This document shows, one piece after another, positions 1 through 11,610 of a DNA stretch of 64,000 nucleotides. Both the position numbers and the translations under genes were made by a program. Below the pieces are notes generated by a model, which made no database searches, had not been told where the DNA came from, and was given only the letters and a program-made list of their open reading frames with translations. Numbering within the stretch: the stretch's first letter is position 1; each line of letters opens with the position of its first letter. The DNA is from Morella rubra. Its lineage: Eukaryota > Streptophyta > Magnoliopsida > Fagales > Myricaceae. The stretch spans positions 31,899,914-31,963,913 of the forward strand of contig CM025850.1 in NCBI GenBank assembly GCA_003952965.2, in the 5' to 3' direction.

Positions 1-2112
1 TGTGAATTAAAGGGGCGTAAATATGGCCAGCAAGCACAACCAAAAACATGGAGATGAGAAAAATCAGGGAAGCGATTGTAGAGTTTTTCGTAGAGAGAGA
101 CGGTACCCAAGGGAGATGTGGGTAAGCGATTAATTTGAAAAACGGCTAATTAGAAGGCATGATCCCAATAGGAAGTAGGAACAGAGGCATGAGAGAGGAA
201 AGCAAGGCCAGTTTCAGCAATATGGCGGTACTTCCGCTCAACAGTGCCATTTTATTGAGACGTATGAGGACAGGAAATTCGATGTTGAATGCCAATGGTA
301 ATAAAATATTTATACAAGTTTTGAAATTCACCCCCCAATCTGTTTGGACAGATTTAATCTTGCGATTAAAAAAACTCTCAACATACCTTGAAAGGATTTA
401 AAAATGGATAGGACATCGGATTTGGCAGGAATAGGAAATAGCCACACATATTTGCTGAAATGATCCACAAATGAGACATAATATTTATTTCCAAGAGTTG
501 ACATTATAGGAGAGGAACCCCAAACATAGGGGAAAATTAAGTCTAAAGGACCACTAGACTAAGAATTGGACATAGAAAAGGGAAGACGATGGCTCTTGCC
601 CTGTTGACATGCATCGCACATAGCAGGAGCAATATTATTTGAAACGGAAAGACCAAATTTCGAAATAATCTGTCGAACTGTATGGTAGGCAGGATGACCA
701 AGCCTGGAGTCCCAAATTGACAGTGGAGCCCGTTGTCAAGCCAAAGTTTGGAAAGAAGGCTCGAATGGAGATGGAAATTGGTAGAGGCCATCTTTAGTCC
801 TGCCTCGCTGAAGCTCCTTCCCCGTTTGCTCGTCCTTCACAGAAAAGTAATCAGATTGAAACTCAACAAAAACATCTTTATCACCAGTGAATTGTTGAAT
901 AGAAACTAAATTCTTCTTAATCTCAGGAACATGTAAAACATTATTCAAGAGAAAAGTAGAAGTTGTGGATTTCAACTGAGATTTGCCAACATGAGCAATC
1001 TCCAAACCTGTGCCGTCGCCCACTTGGATATGATCAGTGCCTGTATAAGGCTCAGCATGAATATTCAAGTTTTGAAAGTCATGAGTGAGGTGATTGGTGG
1101 AGCCAGAATCTAGGTACCAATTTTGATCGGGGTGAGATGGTGGAGTGGCGAGAAAGGCTTCCATTTGACCGGACTGGATTTGTGCTTGATAGGAACGATC
1201 AAACCTGTGATAGCAAGCGAGAGCAATGTGACCGGTCTTGCCACATACTTGACAAACAGGCCTAGGCTGGCCAGAGTTGTTGGAGTTCCTCCCACGGCCA
1301 CGTCCACTACCCCGATTATAATTTCCATTAGAGTGGCGAGGTTGGGAGTTAGAACCCTTGCCACGGCCGTTGTTGTTATCATTTCGAGTTGCCATGTTGA
1401 TAGATTCAATAGAAACCTCCACAGAGGTGTTTTGCTGTTCAAGCCGGAGCTCGTAGGCTAATAGATGCCCAAAAATTTCCTCAAGTGACATAGGATCCAC
1501 TTGAGTGGATATGGAGGTAATAATAGCGTCATAAGAGGAGTCCAAATCAGCCAATAGATAAGACATAATTTTTGTGTCTTTAAGAGCCTCTCCCACGGTA
1601 GCTAAGGCGTCTGCTTGAGATTTCACTTTCTGAAAATAGTCAGAAATAGAAAGATTGCCTTTCTTGATAGTAGAAAGTTGAAGTTTAATCTGCATAATTC
1701 GGGCTCGACAGTGTGTTGAGAACATGCGCTCAAGAGCAGTCTATACTTCATAAGAAGTTGCTAAACCCACTAAGTGAGTTATAATACTCTCTGAGAGAGA
1801 AGACATTAGGATGCCAAGAAGGACTTGATCACGTTGGAACCACTGGAGATAGGCTGGATTTGGAATGAGAGTAGAAGAAGATGTACTTGATGATGTCTTC
1901 TGAATCAATGCTGGAGGAGAAGAGATACTTCCATCTACGTGGCCATAAAATTGCTGACCATGTAGATAGGGAACAACCTGAGCCTTCCACAACAAATAAT
2001 TATCCTTGGTGAGTTTGATCGTCACCAGATTCTGAACGCTCATAGGAGCTGAACTGATAGTATTAGCATTTGAGGAAATGGTTGAGGGTGAAAAGGAATC
2101 GTAAGATGCCAT
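1..2112 (-). pseudogene. copia gag-protease-integrase polyprotein, broken
   Basis: The reading frame starts at ATG 2112 with a gag N-terminus containing KLTKDNYLLWKAQV. A TAG at 1741-1743 sits where copia gags have Trp (EV*TALERMF) and the same frame continues for 329 codons. It holds a CCHC knuckle (CQVCGKTGHIALAC, minus strand near 1254-1213) and the protease motif WYLDSGSTNHLT. A TGA at 736-738 is again in frame and is followed by the GAG-pre-integrase signature (RLGHPAYHTVRQII, then CDACQQGKSHRLPF). A third in-frame stop is at 559-561. Integrase core sequence follows, shifted by one base near 385 in a T run. Past it, QTDWG and SCPHTSQQNG-like integrase motifs are recognisable down to base 150. 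Single point stops in an otherwise continuous frame mean decay by substitution more than by rearrangement. Confidence 0.85.
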
Positions 2113-2135
2113 GAAAGTTGACGTTGGTCAAGAAA

Positions 2136-2147
2136 GCTCTGATACCA
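2136..2147 (-). other. primer binding site (tRNA-iMet)
   Basis: On the minus strand this reads TGGTATCAGAGC, the standard copia primer site complementary to initiator tRNA-Met. It lies 24 bases upstream of the gag ATG and just inside the LTR. Confidence 0.85.
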
Positions 2148-2273
2148 TAAAACAAATTATAATTTCTGATAATTGTGGCTACTCAAAATTGTACGAGTGC
2201 CTTCGTATATTAATATATGAGAACGTGTTCAGTAAAAGGAAATACATTTACAGTAATAAAACACCAACTAACA
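2148..2273 (-). repeat. putative short 5' LTR of the first copia element
   Basis: The stretch between the primer site and a minus-strand TGTTAGTTGG start is about 126 bp and contains a TATA-like ATATATTAATATA on the minus strand. Short LTRs occur in several copia lineages. The 3' LTR end next to the primer site is not a clean CA, and the partner LTR is outside the window, so the limits are tentative. Confidence 0.45.
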
Positions 2274-3606
2274 GCAAGGAATAATTTCCTTATGGTCAGT
2301 GCACAAGTTCCAATTTGAATTTGAACAGATTGACTTGGAGTGATTCACGATATCTTTGATATATTTTTTATTTTCCTTAATAGCAACCAAGCCACATGGG
2401 ATCCGCCATTTACAAGATTTATAACTACAATTGCTATATATGTCGTTGCTAAAAGGGTGCGTATGATCCAATGCTTGCTCATACAGCTAGCTCATAAACA
2501 TGTACATATGTTTAATTTGCCTCCAACGCATACCTAATGCTTGTAAGTAGATGAAAACAAATGCTAGACAAATCATGAGAGTTATTCCAAAGCACATGTC
2601 CTATGTTACCAAATTCACAGTTTTGGTACCAAACTGTGCAAATACCCATCCCTAATATCTAAATTTACCTAAATAAAACGAGAAAGCAAAAGTAAAAATG
2701 CCTTTTCACCCACATTGGGCCCAATCTATCTCTCAAGAAGGATTGATGTAAGAAACACCAATAGAAACAGAAATCCAAATCCTAGTAATGATGCCAACAC
2801 CCAGTTCCGCTCTTTTGGTAACTTCTTGCTTCTAAGGCGAATTTGGCAAGCACAGCTCGAAGTCCGAGGCAGGGAAGGTTGAAGAAGGAACTGCACGCAG
2901 AGAGAATGGGCGAAAGAGAATTTGTGTCTAGGTGAATCTGTGAAAAAAAAAGTATTGCTTATCTAACTGACCAACCATATGTATTGCTCATATAAATATA
3001 CATATACTTATAACTACCCATTTATTTTAAGTATTTGTTTATTATATACTTGTTATATATGTGATTTTTGGATAAACGGTAAGTAATATGTTTTTGTTAT
3101 ATACATATATGTGCTAACCTAATACTTAGGTTGAGCATGCTATTTGTTGTATGTTTTTATTATAAACATATGTGCTAACCTAAATACTTTATATGTACTA
3201 TATATATATACACATAGATGAATGAAAAAATATTCAATCTTAATATGTACACTTATATAACATTGTAGTCATGATACAATATATATATATATGCATATAT
3301 ATATTATATACTCTTATATTTCACATAACAACAAGAGCTATAGTATATAAAATATTTAATCTATACATATGAGTGTGCACAAATAATATACTATACACAT
3401 AATATTAAACATGACATACATACATACTATATAATATCACATAATGTATGGTGATATAAAAACAACAACATAGTCACTGAGTTATATCATATAACAACTT
3501 CAATTTTCATAACTCCCTCTAATTTCATATTTTATTAATTGGATCCCTAGAATAAATTTTTTCAAATACATTACTATACAATATAATTTATTATATAACA
3601 TATAAA
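2274..3606. other. AT-rich intergenic DNA, no gene seen
   Basis: I find no coding signature on either strand. From about 2990 to 3600 the sequence is dominated by TA-rich microsatellite-like tracts (several runs of alternating AT near 3198-3210 and 3280-3302). The element at 3612 inserted at the edge of this tract. Confidence 0.6.
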
Positions 3607-3611
3607 ATAAT
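3607..3611. repeat. target site duplication, left copy (ATAAT)
   Basis: ATAAT immediately precedes the TGTTAG start of the LTR and is repeated exactly at 14302-14306 after the second LTR. A 5-bp duplication is what copia integrase makes. Confidence 0.9.
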
Positions 3612-4792
3612 TGTTAGCCCAAGGGTGTTTTTACAAACAATCCACTTTGATTTTGATGATAACAAAGTTTTCAAACTCCTTTAAGACTTTTAGATTTTAC
3701 ATTGAAAATCTCTTTTAAGATAATGATATATTTTTTAAAGCATCAAGGTTTCTCTATTCTAAAATATCTCTAAGCATACTTGAACATCTTTACACAAGTT
3801 AATTGGTCAATTTTTATATTGTAGGTGTTTTTGAGATATGCTGAATTGTAGTTGCTGTCAAAGAACAAATTTTTCAGACTAAGTGTTCAAGTGTCGACAC
3901 ATTGAACTAACACCCGAGAAAATGTTTTCAGGTCAAATTTTAATGTGTCAGCACATACCATCAATGTGTCGACACATTGCGCGATTTTGCAGATATCCTA
4001 GAAGCAACGCCACCTCATCCAAAAGTCTTCAAATGACCTCCAACGGCACTCAAACTTTACAAGAAGACCCTTTGTGCCCTAGAAGCTTTAAATAGAAGAA
4101 GATTGAGAGAGAAAAAGTTGAAGTGTGCGCTATTAACTCTTGTCCTAAATTCTAGAGAGAGAAAAAGCTTTGAAGAAGAAAGAAGCTCCACCAACCAAGA
4201 AAGCTTGTCCCCCACCTGCAAATACTTTTGCTTTCTTTGAGAATCTTGTCTCTTTGCACACCTCAGTACTTCATACTTGTTTATTCGGCTTAAAGAGCCT
4301 TTACTAAGATTCCTTTTGTACCCATTCTTGAAAAACACGTAGTGTTGGGGAAAACACTTGTCCTACTAGTTGGGTAGAAGAAATCCTTCTAGGTTGTGAG
4401 GATTTGTGAGAGTGAGTTAAAGTGTAAGCTCGAAAAACACTTTGTAAAGGTTCCTTAGCACCCAGAAAGCTAAGGTGTATTTACTATTTGGAAGATAGTG
4501 AAGAAAGCCCAAGGAAGTCAATAGCCTTGGGGGTGGACGTAGGCAAGTGTTGGCCGAACCACCTAAAAATCACGGTGTCATCTCTCTATCCTTATCTCTA
4601 TTTATTATCGTTATCTATTTGTTGTGCATGATTATCTATTATTTTTATTCTTCATTAGACTCATTATTATATAGATCTGCTCTCTTGTTCTTTTACAAAG
4701 GGGTCTGTGCATATTTGGGTTTTTTGTAAAAAGAGACAAAAGTTTTTATAAAACCCAATTCACCCCCCTCTTGGGTTGTTTTTGCACTCACA
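3612..4792 (+). repeat. 5' LTR of the 10.7-kb copia element
   Basis: It starts TGTTAGCCCAAGGG and ends CACTCACA, so it has the TG..CA ends, directly before the primer site. It matches 13018-14301 almost throughout. Copies of a TGTGTCGACACA-type palindrome lie near 3893-3980. The typical copia tail CACCCCCCTCTTGGG is at 4762-4776. Confidence 0.93.
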
Positions 4793-4794
4793 AT

Positions 4795-4806
4795 TGGTAT
4801 CAGAGC
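4795..4806 (+). other. primer binding site (tRNA-iMet)
   Basis: TGGTATCAGAGC lies two bases after the 5' LTR. It primes minus-strand DNA synthesis from initiator tRNA-Met. Confidence 0.92.
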
Positions 4807-4827
4807 TGAGGTTAAACGCCCTTATAA

Positions 4828-6440
4828 ATGACAACCCTAGTTAGCACCTCCTTAGCTGAAGGGCAGTCGACAAATCGACCTCCCTTTTTAATGGAACCTC
4901 CTATAACTATTGGAAGGCAAGGATGAGAATCTACATCCAAGCCGTTGATTATGATCTGTGGAGAATCATTTCAAGAGGTCCTCGATTTCCCAGGAGCCGA
5001 TGGAAAGCTCAAGGAAGAGAAAGATTTTGATGAGAATGATCTTAAGCTCATGTCCCTAAATTCTAAGGCTATGAATGTTCTATATTGTCTCTCGATTCAA
5101 ATGAGTTCAATCGTATCTCTGGATGCGATACTGCAAAACAAATTTGGGATAAACTTCAAGTATCCCATGAAGGTACGAATCAGGTAAAAGAAAGCAAGAT
5201 TAGCATGCTTGTTCATAGCTATGAGCTCTTTAAGATGAGATCTGATGAATCTATTTCTTCTATGTTTACTCGTTTTACTGATATTATAAATGGGCTTAAA
5301 TCTCTTGGTAAAGAGTACACTAACGATGAAATGGTGAGAAAGATTCTCAGGTGTCTTCCTAAAGCTTGGGAACCCAAGGTCACTGCAATTCAAGAAGCTA
5401 AGGACTTAACGAAGCTCTCCTTGGACGAGCTCATGGGATCTCTCATGACACATGAGATGAATCAAGTGAAGGGAGATGAAGACGAAGGAAAAGGAAAAAG
5501 AGGTATAGCTCTAAAGGCCACATACTCTAGTGAAGATGAATCTTCTGAGGATGATGAGGAAATGGCTCTATTCACCAAGAGATTCAAGAAGTTCTTCCGC
5601 AAGAAACAAGGGGATAAAAGATTTTCAAGAAAAACAAATTACAAAGGGATAGCAGCAAAAAGAATGAAATTATTGCTTCGGATGCAAGAAGCCGGGTCAC
5701 ATAAAGTCGGAATGCCCCAATGTTGAGACACACAAGAAGTCCAAGGATTTCAAAGATAAAAAGAAAGCATTCTTAGCTGCATGGGGAGAATCCGATGAAA
5801 GTAATAGTGAGAGCGATGAAGAAGTTGCAAACCTTTGCTTCATGGCAAAGGATAACGAAGATGAGGTACAAAGCTCTTCAATTTACTCTTTACTTTTGAG
5901 GAATTACAAGATGCTTTTGATGAACAATATGTTGAGTTGAAAAGAATATTTCAAAGTATTGTTGTATTAAAAAGAATCTTGATGTACTTTGCAACAAAAT
6001 GATACTTTGAAATACCAAGTTGTTTCTCTTGAAGAGAATCTTGCAAGAGTCACAAAAGAAAATGAGAAAATTTGCAAGTGAGTCAAATATTTGAAATTGA
6101 AAAATGATTAAAAAGGAAAGTTGACTCTCTTACAAAGATCTTGCAAGATTTACTCAAGGAAAAAGAAACCTTGATATTCTTCTTGGTTCACAAAATGTTG
6201 TTTCAACAAAAGTGGAATTGGCTATGATCAATGATCAAAAGTTATATTCTGATATAATTATTAAATCATCAACATCATTTCATTGTGTAATTTTTGTGGT
6301 AAATGGACACATATCACATTTGTCCAACTAGAAAAAATCACTCATGGATCAAATTTGTATGGATTCAAAAAGATAAGATAAAGGAATTTGTATCTAATAC
6401 CAATGGACCCAAAAAGGTTTGGGTACCAAAGATCAACAAC
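4828..6440 (+). pseudogene. copia gag, frameshifted
   Basis: The first ATG after the primer site (4828) opens a gag N-terminus; a UBN2-type gag core follows in other frames (LVHSYELFKMRSDESISSMF, 5201-5260; KILRCLPKAWEPKVTAIQEA, 5341-5400). An acidic and lysine-rich stretch follows. The CCHC zinc knuckle (CFGCKKPGHIKSEC, 5674-5715) lies in a different frame from the block before it, so at least one more frameshift separates them. From 5876 to 6440 a coiled-coil-like, Lys/Glu-rich linker is only patchily readable. The product would package element RNA, but no single frame makes it. Confidence 0.85.
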
Positions 6441-6455
6441 TGATTTTTTGCAGGA

Positions 6456-6925
6456 ATGCTTGAGTCCAAGGACATCAAGGAACATTGGGTACTTGATAGT
6501 GGATGCTCCAAGCACATGACCGGAGACAAAAGTTGGTTCAACTCCTTTTGTCTTAAGGATAAGGGCTCAGTTACATTTGGTGACAATGGAAAAGGAAAAT
6601 ACTTGGCTTTGGAAGCATTGGTACGTATCCTAATCCTACAATTGAAAATGTTCTTCTTGTCAAAGGCCTAAAGCATAATCTCCTGAGCATTAGTCAATTG
6701 TGTGACAAGGGAAACCGAGTCATTTTTGAATCATCAATGTGCCTTGTTGAAAATATTGAAAGCAAGAAAGTCTTGTTTGTTGGACATAGATTTGAAAATG
6801 TGTACATTGTTCATTTAGAGAGCATCTCCTCAGAAAATATAAAATGTTTTTCAGCTCTAAATGATAAAGACAGTTGGTTGTGGCATAGAAGGCTTGCTCA
6901 TGCAAGCATGGACCTTGATTTCTAA
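6456..6925 (+). pseudogene. copia protease and GAG-pre-integrase block, broken
   Basis: The aspartic protease motif is clear (HWVLDSGCSKHMTGD; DSG is the catalytic triplet, near 6495). It is followed, after a frame change near 6610-6690, by ISQLCDKGNRVIFESS and the pre-integrase motif WLWHRRLAHAS (near 6875-6907). The pieces lie in more than one frame. Function would be polyprotein processing; this copy cannot make one continuous product. Confidence 0.85.
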
Positions 6926-7700
6926 ACTTGCCAAAAAGAATCTTGTTTCGGGTTTGCCTAACCTTCTTTTGAAAAGGATAAAATTTGTGCAGCATGTCAA
7001 AAGGCAAACAAACCAAAATATCTTTTAAACCAAAATATTGTGTCCACTTCTAGACCACTCCAACTCCTACACATGGACTTATTTGGTCCAACCCGAACAT
7101 TGAGTTTGGGTGGCAAACGTTATGGCTTTGTTGTTGTTGATGATTTCAGTAGATTCACATGGGTTCTATTCCTAGCTCATAAAGATGAAGCCTTTCATGC
7201 TTTTGAAAAACTTAGCAAGAGAATCCAAAATGAAAAAGGTTTTGCTATTTCTAGCATAAGGAGTGATCATGGTAAAGAATTTGAAAATTCCTCCTTTGAA
7301 AATTTTGTGGAGAAAATGGTATTAACCATAACTTCTCGCTCCTAGAACTCCTCAACAAAATGGTGTTGTAGAGAGGAAGAATAGGACTCTTGAAGAAATG
7401 GCTAGAACCTTGCTTTGTGAAAACAACTTGCCTGATTATTTCTGGGCTGAAGCAATTAGCACAAGTTGTTATGTTATGAACCGTTGCATGATTAGACCTA
7501 TTCTCAAGAAAACCCCTTATGAGCTATGGAATGATAGAAAACCCAACATTGGTTATTTTCATGTTTTCGGATGTAAATGTTTTGTGCTCAACAACAACAA
7601 GGACAATTTGGGTAAGTTCGATGCAAAAGCGGATGAAGGTATATTTCTTGGCTATTCAACTTCTAGCAAAGCTTATCGTGTTTTTAATAAACGTACTTAG
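6926..7700 (+). pseudogene. copia integrase, frameshifted
   Basis: The integrase core is recognised by LLHMDLFGPTR (first catalytic Asp), VVDDFSRFTWVLFL and IRSDHGKEFEN (second Asp), then after a frameshift near 7330 by TPQQNGVVERKN (catalytic Glu). The copia C-terminal signature TPYELWNDRKPN and the GYSTSSKAYRVFNKRT region follow to 7700. The DDE residues are still encoded but in different frames. Confidence 0.88.
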
Positions 7701-7739
7701 TTGTTGAAGAATCAGTTCATGTTGTTTTTGATGAATCTA

Positions 7740-9506
7740 ACAATCTTATGAGAAAAGATGATGAAGATATTGTAGATCTTAACAAAGAGGTTGATAAGCT
7801 TACAATTGACAAAGACAAGGAAGAGACACTTGTGCAAGAGCAAGAACCTCAAGAGCCTCAAGAAGAGTCTCAACAAGATGATAATGATCTACCAAAGTCT
7901 TGGAAATACATCAAGAGTCATCCTCTCCAACAAATTATTGGTAATGTTGAAAAAGGGGTAAGAACTCGATCTTCTGTACACAAGCTAATAATTTTGCTTT
8001 ACTTTCTCAACTTGAGCCTAAGAATTTTCTGAGGCTAAAGATGATGAAAGTTGGATCCATGCTATGGAAGAGGAATTAAAACAATTTGAGAAAAACCAAG
8101 TATGGCATCTAGTTCCTAGACCCAAGGATTATCCAATTATTGGCACAAAATGGGTTTTTAGAAACAAAATGGATGAATCCGGGGTTGTAGTGAGGAACAA
8201 AGCAAGATTAGTAGCCCAAGGTTACAATCAAGAAGAAGGAATTGATTTTGATGAAACCTTTGCTCCTGTTGCTCGTTTAGAATCCATTCGCATGCTTACT
8301 TGCTTTCGCTTGTTATAAAGATTTTAAACTTTTTCAAATGGATGTAAAAAGTGCTTTTCTAAATGGATTCCTCACTGAAGAAGTTTATGTTGAGCAACCA
8401 CCGGGATTTGAAGATGAAAATCTTTCAAATCATGTATACAAGCTCACAAAAGCGCTTTATGGATTGAAACAAGCACCTCGAGCATGGTATGAACGTCTAA
8501 GTTCTTTTCTTATTGAAAATGGTTTTTCTCGAGGTAAAATTGATACTACTCTTTTCACTAAAGAAAAAGAAAATGATTTTAAGTTCAAATATATGTTGAT
8601 GACATTATTTTTGGATCTACTAATGAATCTTTGTGTCAAGAATTTTCTCAAGTTATGCAAGGCGAATTTGAGATGAGCCTCATGGGAGAATTGAACTACT
8701 TTCTTGGTCTTCAAATCAAACAAAGCATGAAGGAATCTTCATCAATCAAGCAAAATACAAAAGATCTTCCTCAAAAATTCAACATGGAAATTCAAAACCT
8801 ATGAGCACACCTATGAGTCCATCTACAAAAATGGAAAAGATAAAATGGACCAAAAAAAGGATGAGAAAGCCCAAACCAAATACGAGGTATGCCCCTGATC
8901 TTACTGCTGACATAAATGTGTGCTAGATATCAATCATGTCCTAAGGAATCTCATCTCCTTGCTGTTAAAAGAATTTTTAGATATCTTGTTGGCACTCAAA
9001 ATCTGGTTTGTTTTATCCTAAGAGTGTTGAATTAATTTACAAGGATACTCGGATGCGGATTATGCTGGTTGTAAAATTGATAGAAAGAGTACTAGTGGTG
9101 CATGCCAATTTCTTGGACCATCACTAGTCTCTTGGTGTTGTAAGAAACAAAACTCCATGGCTCTATCAACTACGGAAGCCGAGTATATTGCCATAGGCAA
9201 TTGTTGTGCACAAGTATTGTGGATGAAACAACAATTGGAAGATTTTAATCTTCATTATTCTCTCATCCCAATAAAATGTGACAACACCAGTGCAATAAAT
9301 CTTACTAAAAATCCAATTCAGCACTCTAGGACAAAACATATTGAGATTAACATCATTTTATTCGAGATCATGCTCAAAAAGGGGATATTGTTCTTGAGTT
9401 TGTAAATACCGACCTTCAATTGGCAGATATTTTCACAAAACCCCTCAATGAGGATAGATTTTGCTTTATTCGCCAAGAAATAGGAATGAGATTTCCTTTG
9501 GATTGA
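7740..9506 (+). pseudogene. copia reverse transcriptase and RNase H, frameshifted
   Basis: After an acidic linker (7748-8030) the reverse transcriptase begins at 8064 with [10 protein letters not shown] and [19 protein letters not shown]. It continues past a shift near 8310 as MDVKSAFLNGFL and LYGLKQAPRAWYE. The catalytic YVDDIIFGSTNE (near 8592-8627) is one frame away from the preceding block. A degraded stretch 8740-9050 leads to RNase H: ADYAGCKIDRKSTSG, then ALSTTEAEYIA, CDNTSAI and, shifted again, LADIFTKPLNEDRF near 9420. At least four frame changes are needed to read the whole. Confidence 0.9.
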
Positions 9507-9639
9507 ATTGTTGTTATATACTTGATTTATCTCTTAAATTGTGTTATTGATTACATTGAACATGTTTTGAATGTTGGTTGATTGATTCTCTGTGTTCTCT
9601 TGCTTATTCAAAATCTATTTCATAAATCATTTTTCATGC

Positions 9640-9835
9640 CATGTGTCAACACTTGGTGAAACAAGTGTCAGCACTCTGGTTTTAATGATTTTTCTTCCCA
9701 TGAAGAAGTATGTGTCGACACCATAATTTCATGTGTCGACACATAAGCCTTCAACCGAGAGACTCCTTTTACCACATTCGGGAGCATGACCAATGTGTCG
9801 ACACATAAGTCCAATGTGTTGACACTTCTTTTTCT
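9640..9835. repeat. cluster of TGTGTCGACACA-type palindromes inside the copia element
   Basis: Between RNase H and the envelope-like region there are at least five perfect or near-perfect copies of the palindrome TGTGTCGACACA (for example near 9711, 9733, 9796), some with one substitution. The same motif recurs in both LTRs and nowhere else that I noticed. Confidence 0.75.
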
Positions 9836-10039
9836 TTGTTTTAAAAAAACAGGGACACGGTGGTATATTAATCTCAACTAGAGTTAGGGTTCGGCATTTT
9901 AGGCACTCTCTCCCTCTAGACCTCTCATTCTCTCTCAAGCCGTGCAATTTCCTCTCTCCCTCACGAATCTCAGTTCCCACTCTCTCTCTCTTCAAAAACC
10001 ACCCGACGGCCCCATTTCTCTCTCTAAATCTCAACCTCC

Positions 10040-11610
10040 ATGTCTTTCAATCGCCCCACTCGCTCCTCCAACGAACCCCAGTCTCTGTTAGCTCCAAAGG
10101 GAAGAAGAAGGCCAAGACATGAAGAACCACATCCCACTCCTGAAGAATACATCTACAGGTCAGGTCTCTGTAAAAATCGCTTTGTTCAAGATTTTCGAAA
10201 TAGAAAGGTCATTGCTGGGAGATGGGCTGATTTCAAATGGTTTAGTGAAATGGGTTTGGGTTTCAAGAGATGTTTGAGTTTCAAGGTTGGGGAATACTTG
10301 TGAATTTGAAAGTAAATTGCTATGTTTACTTAGTTAAGTTGGTTTATGCTAACTTTCAATTCACTAAGTCTGAGGATGCTGATAGTTATGTAAATGGAAA
10401 ATTTTGGATTTATCTAGTTCTTCTTTGAATTCATGGTAAATGCTCCTGATGCTGGGAAGAAATTCTTTGATGCCATGGGTGGGTAGGTTTGTCAGAAGTT
10501 GATCCCTTCATATCCTTAGGGTTGTTTTGGATAATCCAACCCTAGACGAGGTTATTAGACCCACAGCAGTGATCTAAGCATTCCTAGAAGAATTTTACAT
10601 CATATGGTCTGCAACATTATTTTACCAAGGACGGGAAATTTGAGTACATAACGTTCTTAGACTTATTTGTCATGTACTGCTTGATTACCCACACTCCCAT
10701 GAACCTTGGTCATCTTATGGTAAATCATATGAAGGCTGCCACTGAGAAGAAGAAGCAAGGGCTGCCTTATGGAATGTTCTTTACCCACTTGTTCCAAATT
10801 CTTGATGTTGATTTAACGGGAGAAGTAAGGGAACACCCAAGGCATCAAAGAGTACAATCAGAAAACTCTGAAGTTGATGGGTTTCACACAAAATGATGAA
10901 GGTTTTGGATAAAGAAAACTGATGTAACCCCTCAGAAGAGAAGTCATAGGGGATCGGATTCTGATGCCAACAGCGAGGATGAGGAAGAGAACCCATCACT
11001 AGAACTCCTTCCACAGCCACCAGAACTCCCAATGTCACAAGAACTCCGAGAGAGCCACACTCCACACCTTCCTTTCCCTCTCTGCATATGGAGTCATCAT
11101 CCCGAATACCTCCTTCCAGTTCTCATGAGCCTCAGTTGGGATCTTTTGAAGTTTTTTGGGGAAATAAAGGAGGAACAAAAGAAGTTGGGTCAACAGTTGG
11201 AGAATTTGGCTCTCGACATGAAGACGGGCTTTGATGACATCAAGAAGCTGTTTGCTGCTCATGATGAGCGTTTCAAACTTCTTGACAAGGATGTGAGGCT
11301 TCTCAAGCACCAAGTCAACAACAGCATCAATGTGGCAAGTGGTGTGATTCAAGCCACCGTGAATGATTTGAAATTATCTGCTCAAGATGTAATCAATGCC
11401 ACAGAGGTTCGTCTGGAAGAAGATAGATATCTATGTCCTCGGGTCATGAAATGGTCTTATTGGTTCTCAACGACTTGGATCAATTGGCTGAAGAAATTTG
11501 ACGTCAACTATCCTTCTCCTCCCAATCTCCTTACCTTTAACCTCCCTTGCCCTCTTTTTGATGATGCCAAAGGGGGAGAAAAGTGCCTATATGCTGACAC
11601 CCTTGCTTAA
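10040..11610 (+). pseudogene. envelope-like / plant transposon protein region of the copia element
   Basis: The region opens with a Ser/Pro/Arg-rich head (ATG 10040) and a block around KNRFVQDFRNRKVIAGRWAD. A second block at 10650-10830 (YCLITHTPMNLGHLMVNHMK, then GLPYGMFFTHLFQI) resembles the plant transposon protein domain found after pol in SIRE-type elements. A Glu/Asp-rich linker follows. The end (11150-11440) is a predicted coiled coil (IKEEQKKLGQQLENLALDMK). Frameshifts near 10300-10640 and 10895-11030 break it. The call as envelope-like rests on position and coiled coil; there is no proof that such proteins act in membranes. Confidence 0.7.

Larger units (their letters stand above)
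1..2273 (-). mobile_element. Ty1/copia LTR retrotransposon, 5' part, cut by window edge
   Basis: Reading on the minus strand the order is short LTR, tRNA-Met primer site, gag, zinc knuckle, protease, GAG-pre-integrase and integrase core, which is the copia order. The integrase runs off at base 1, so reverse transcriptase, RNase H and the 3' LTR lie outside the window. Three in-frame stops and at least one frameshift show it is dead. The right limit is set by a TGTTAG-type LTR start (minus strand) ending near 2273. A target duplication cannot be checked because the other end is missing. Confidence 0.85.

Noticed and set aside
4057-4338. Minus-strand frame in the 5' LTR, repeated at 13563-13844
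   Set aside because: Occurs in both LTRs and changes frame between them; no domain. It is open by chance in the LTR leader.
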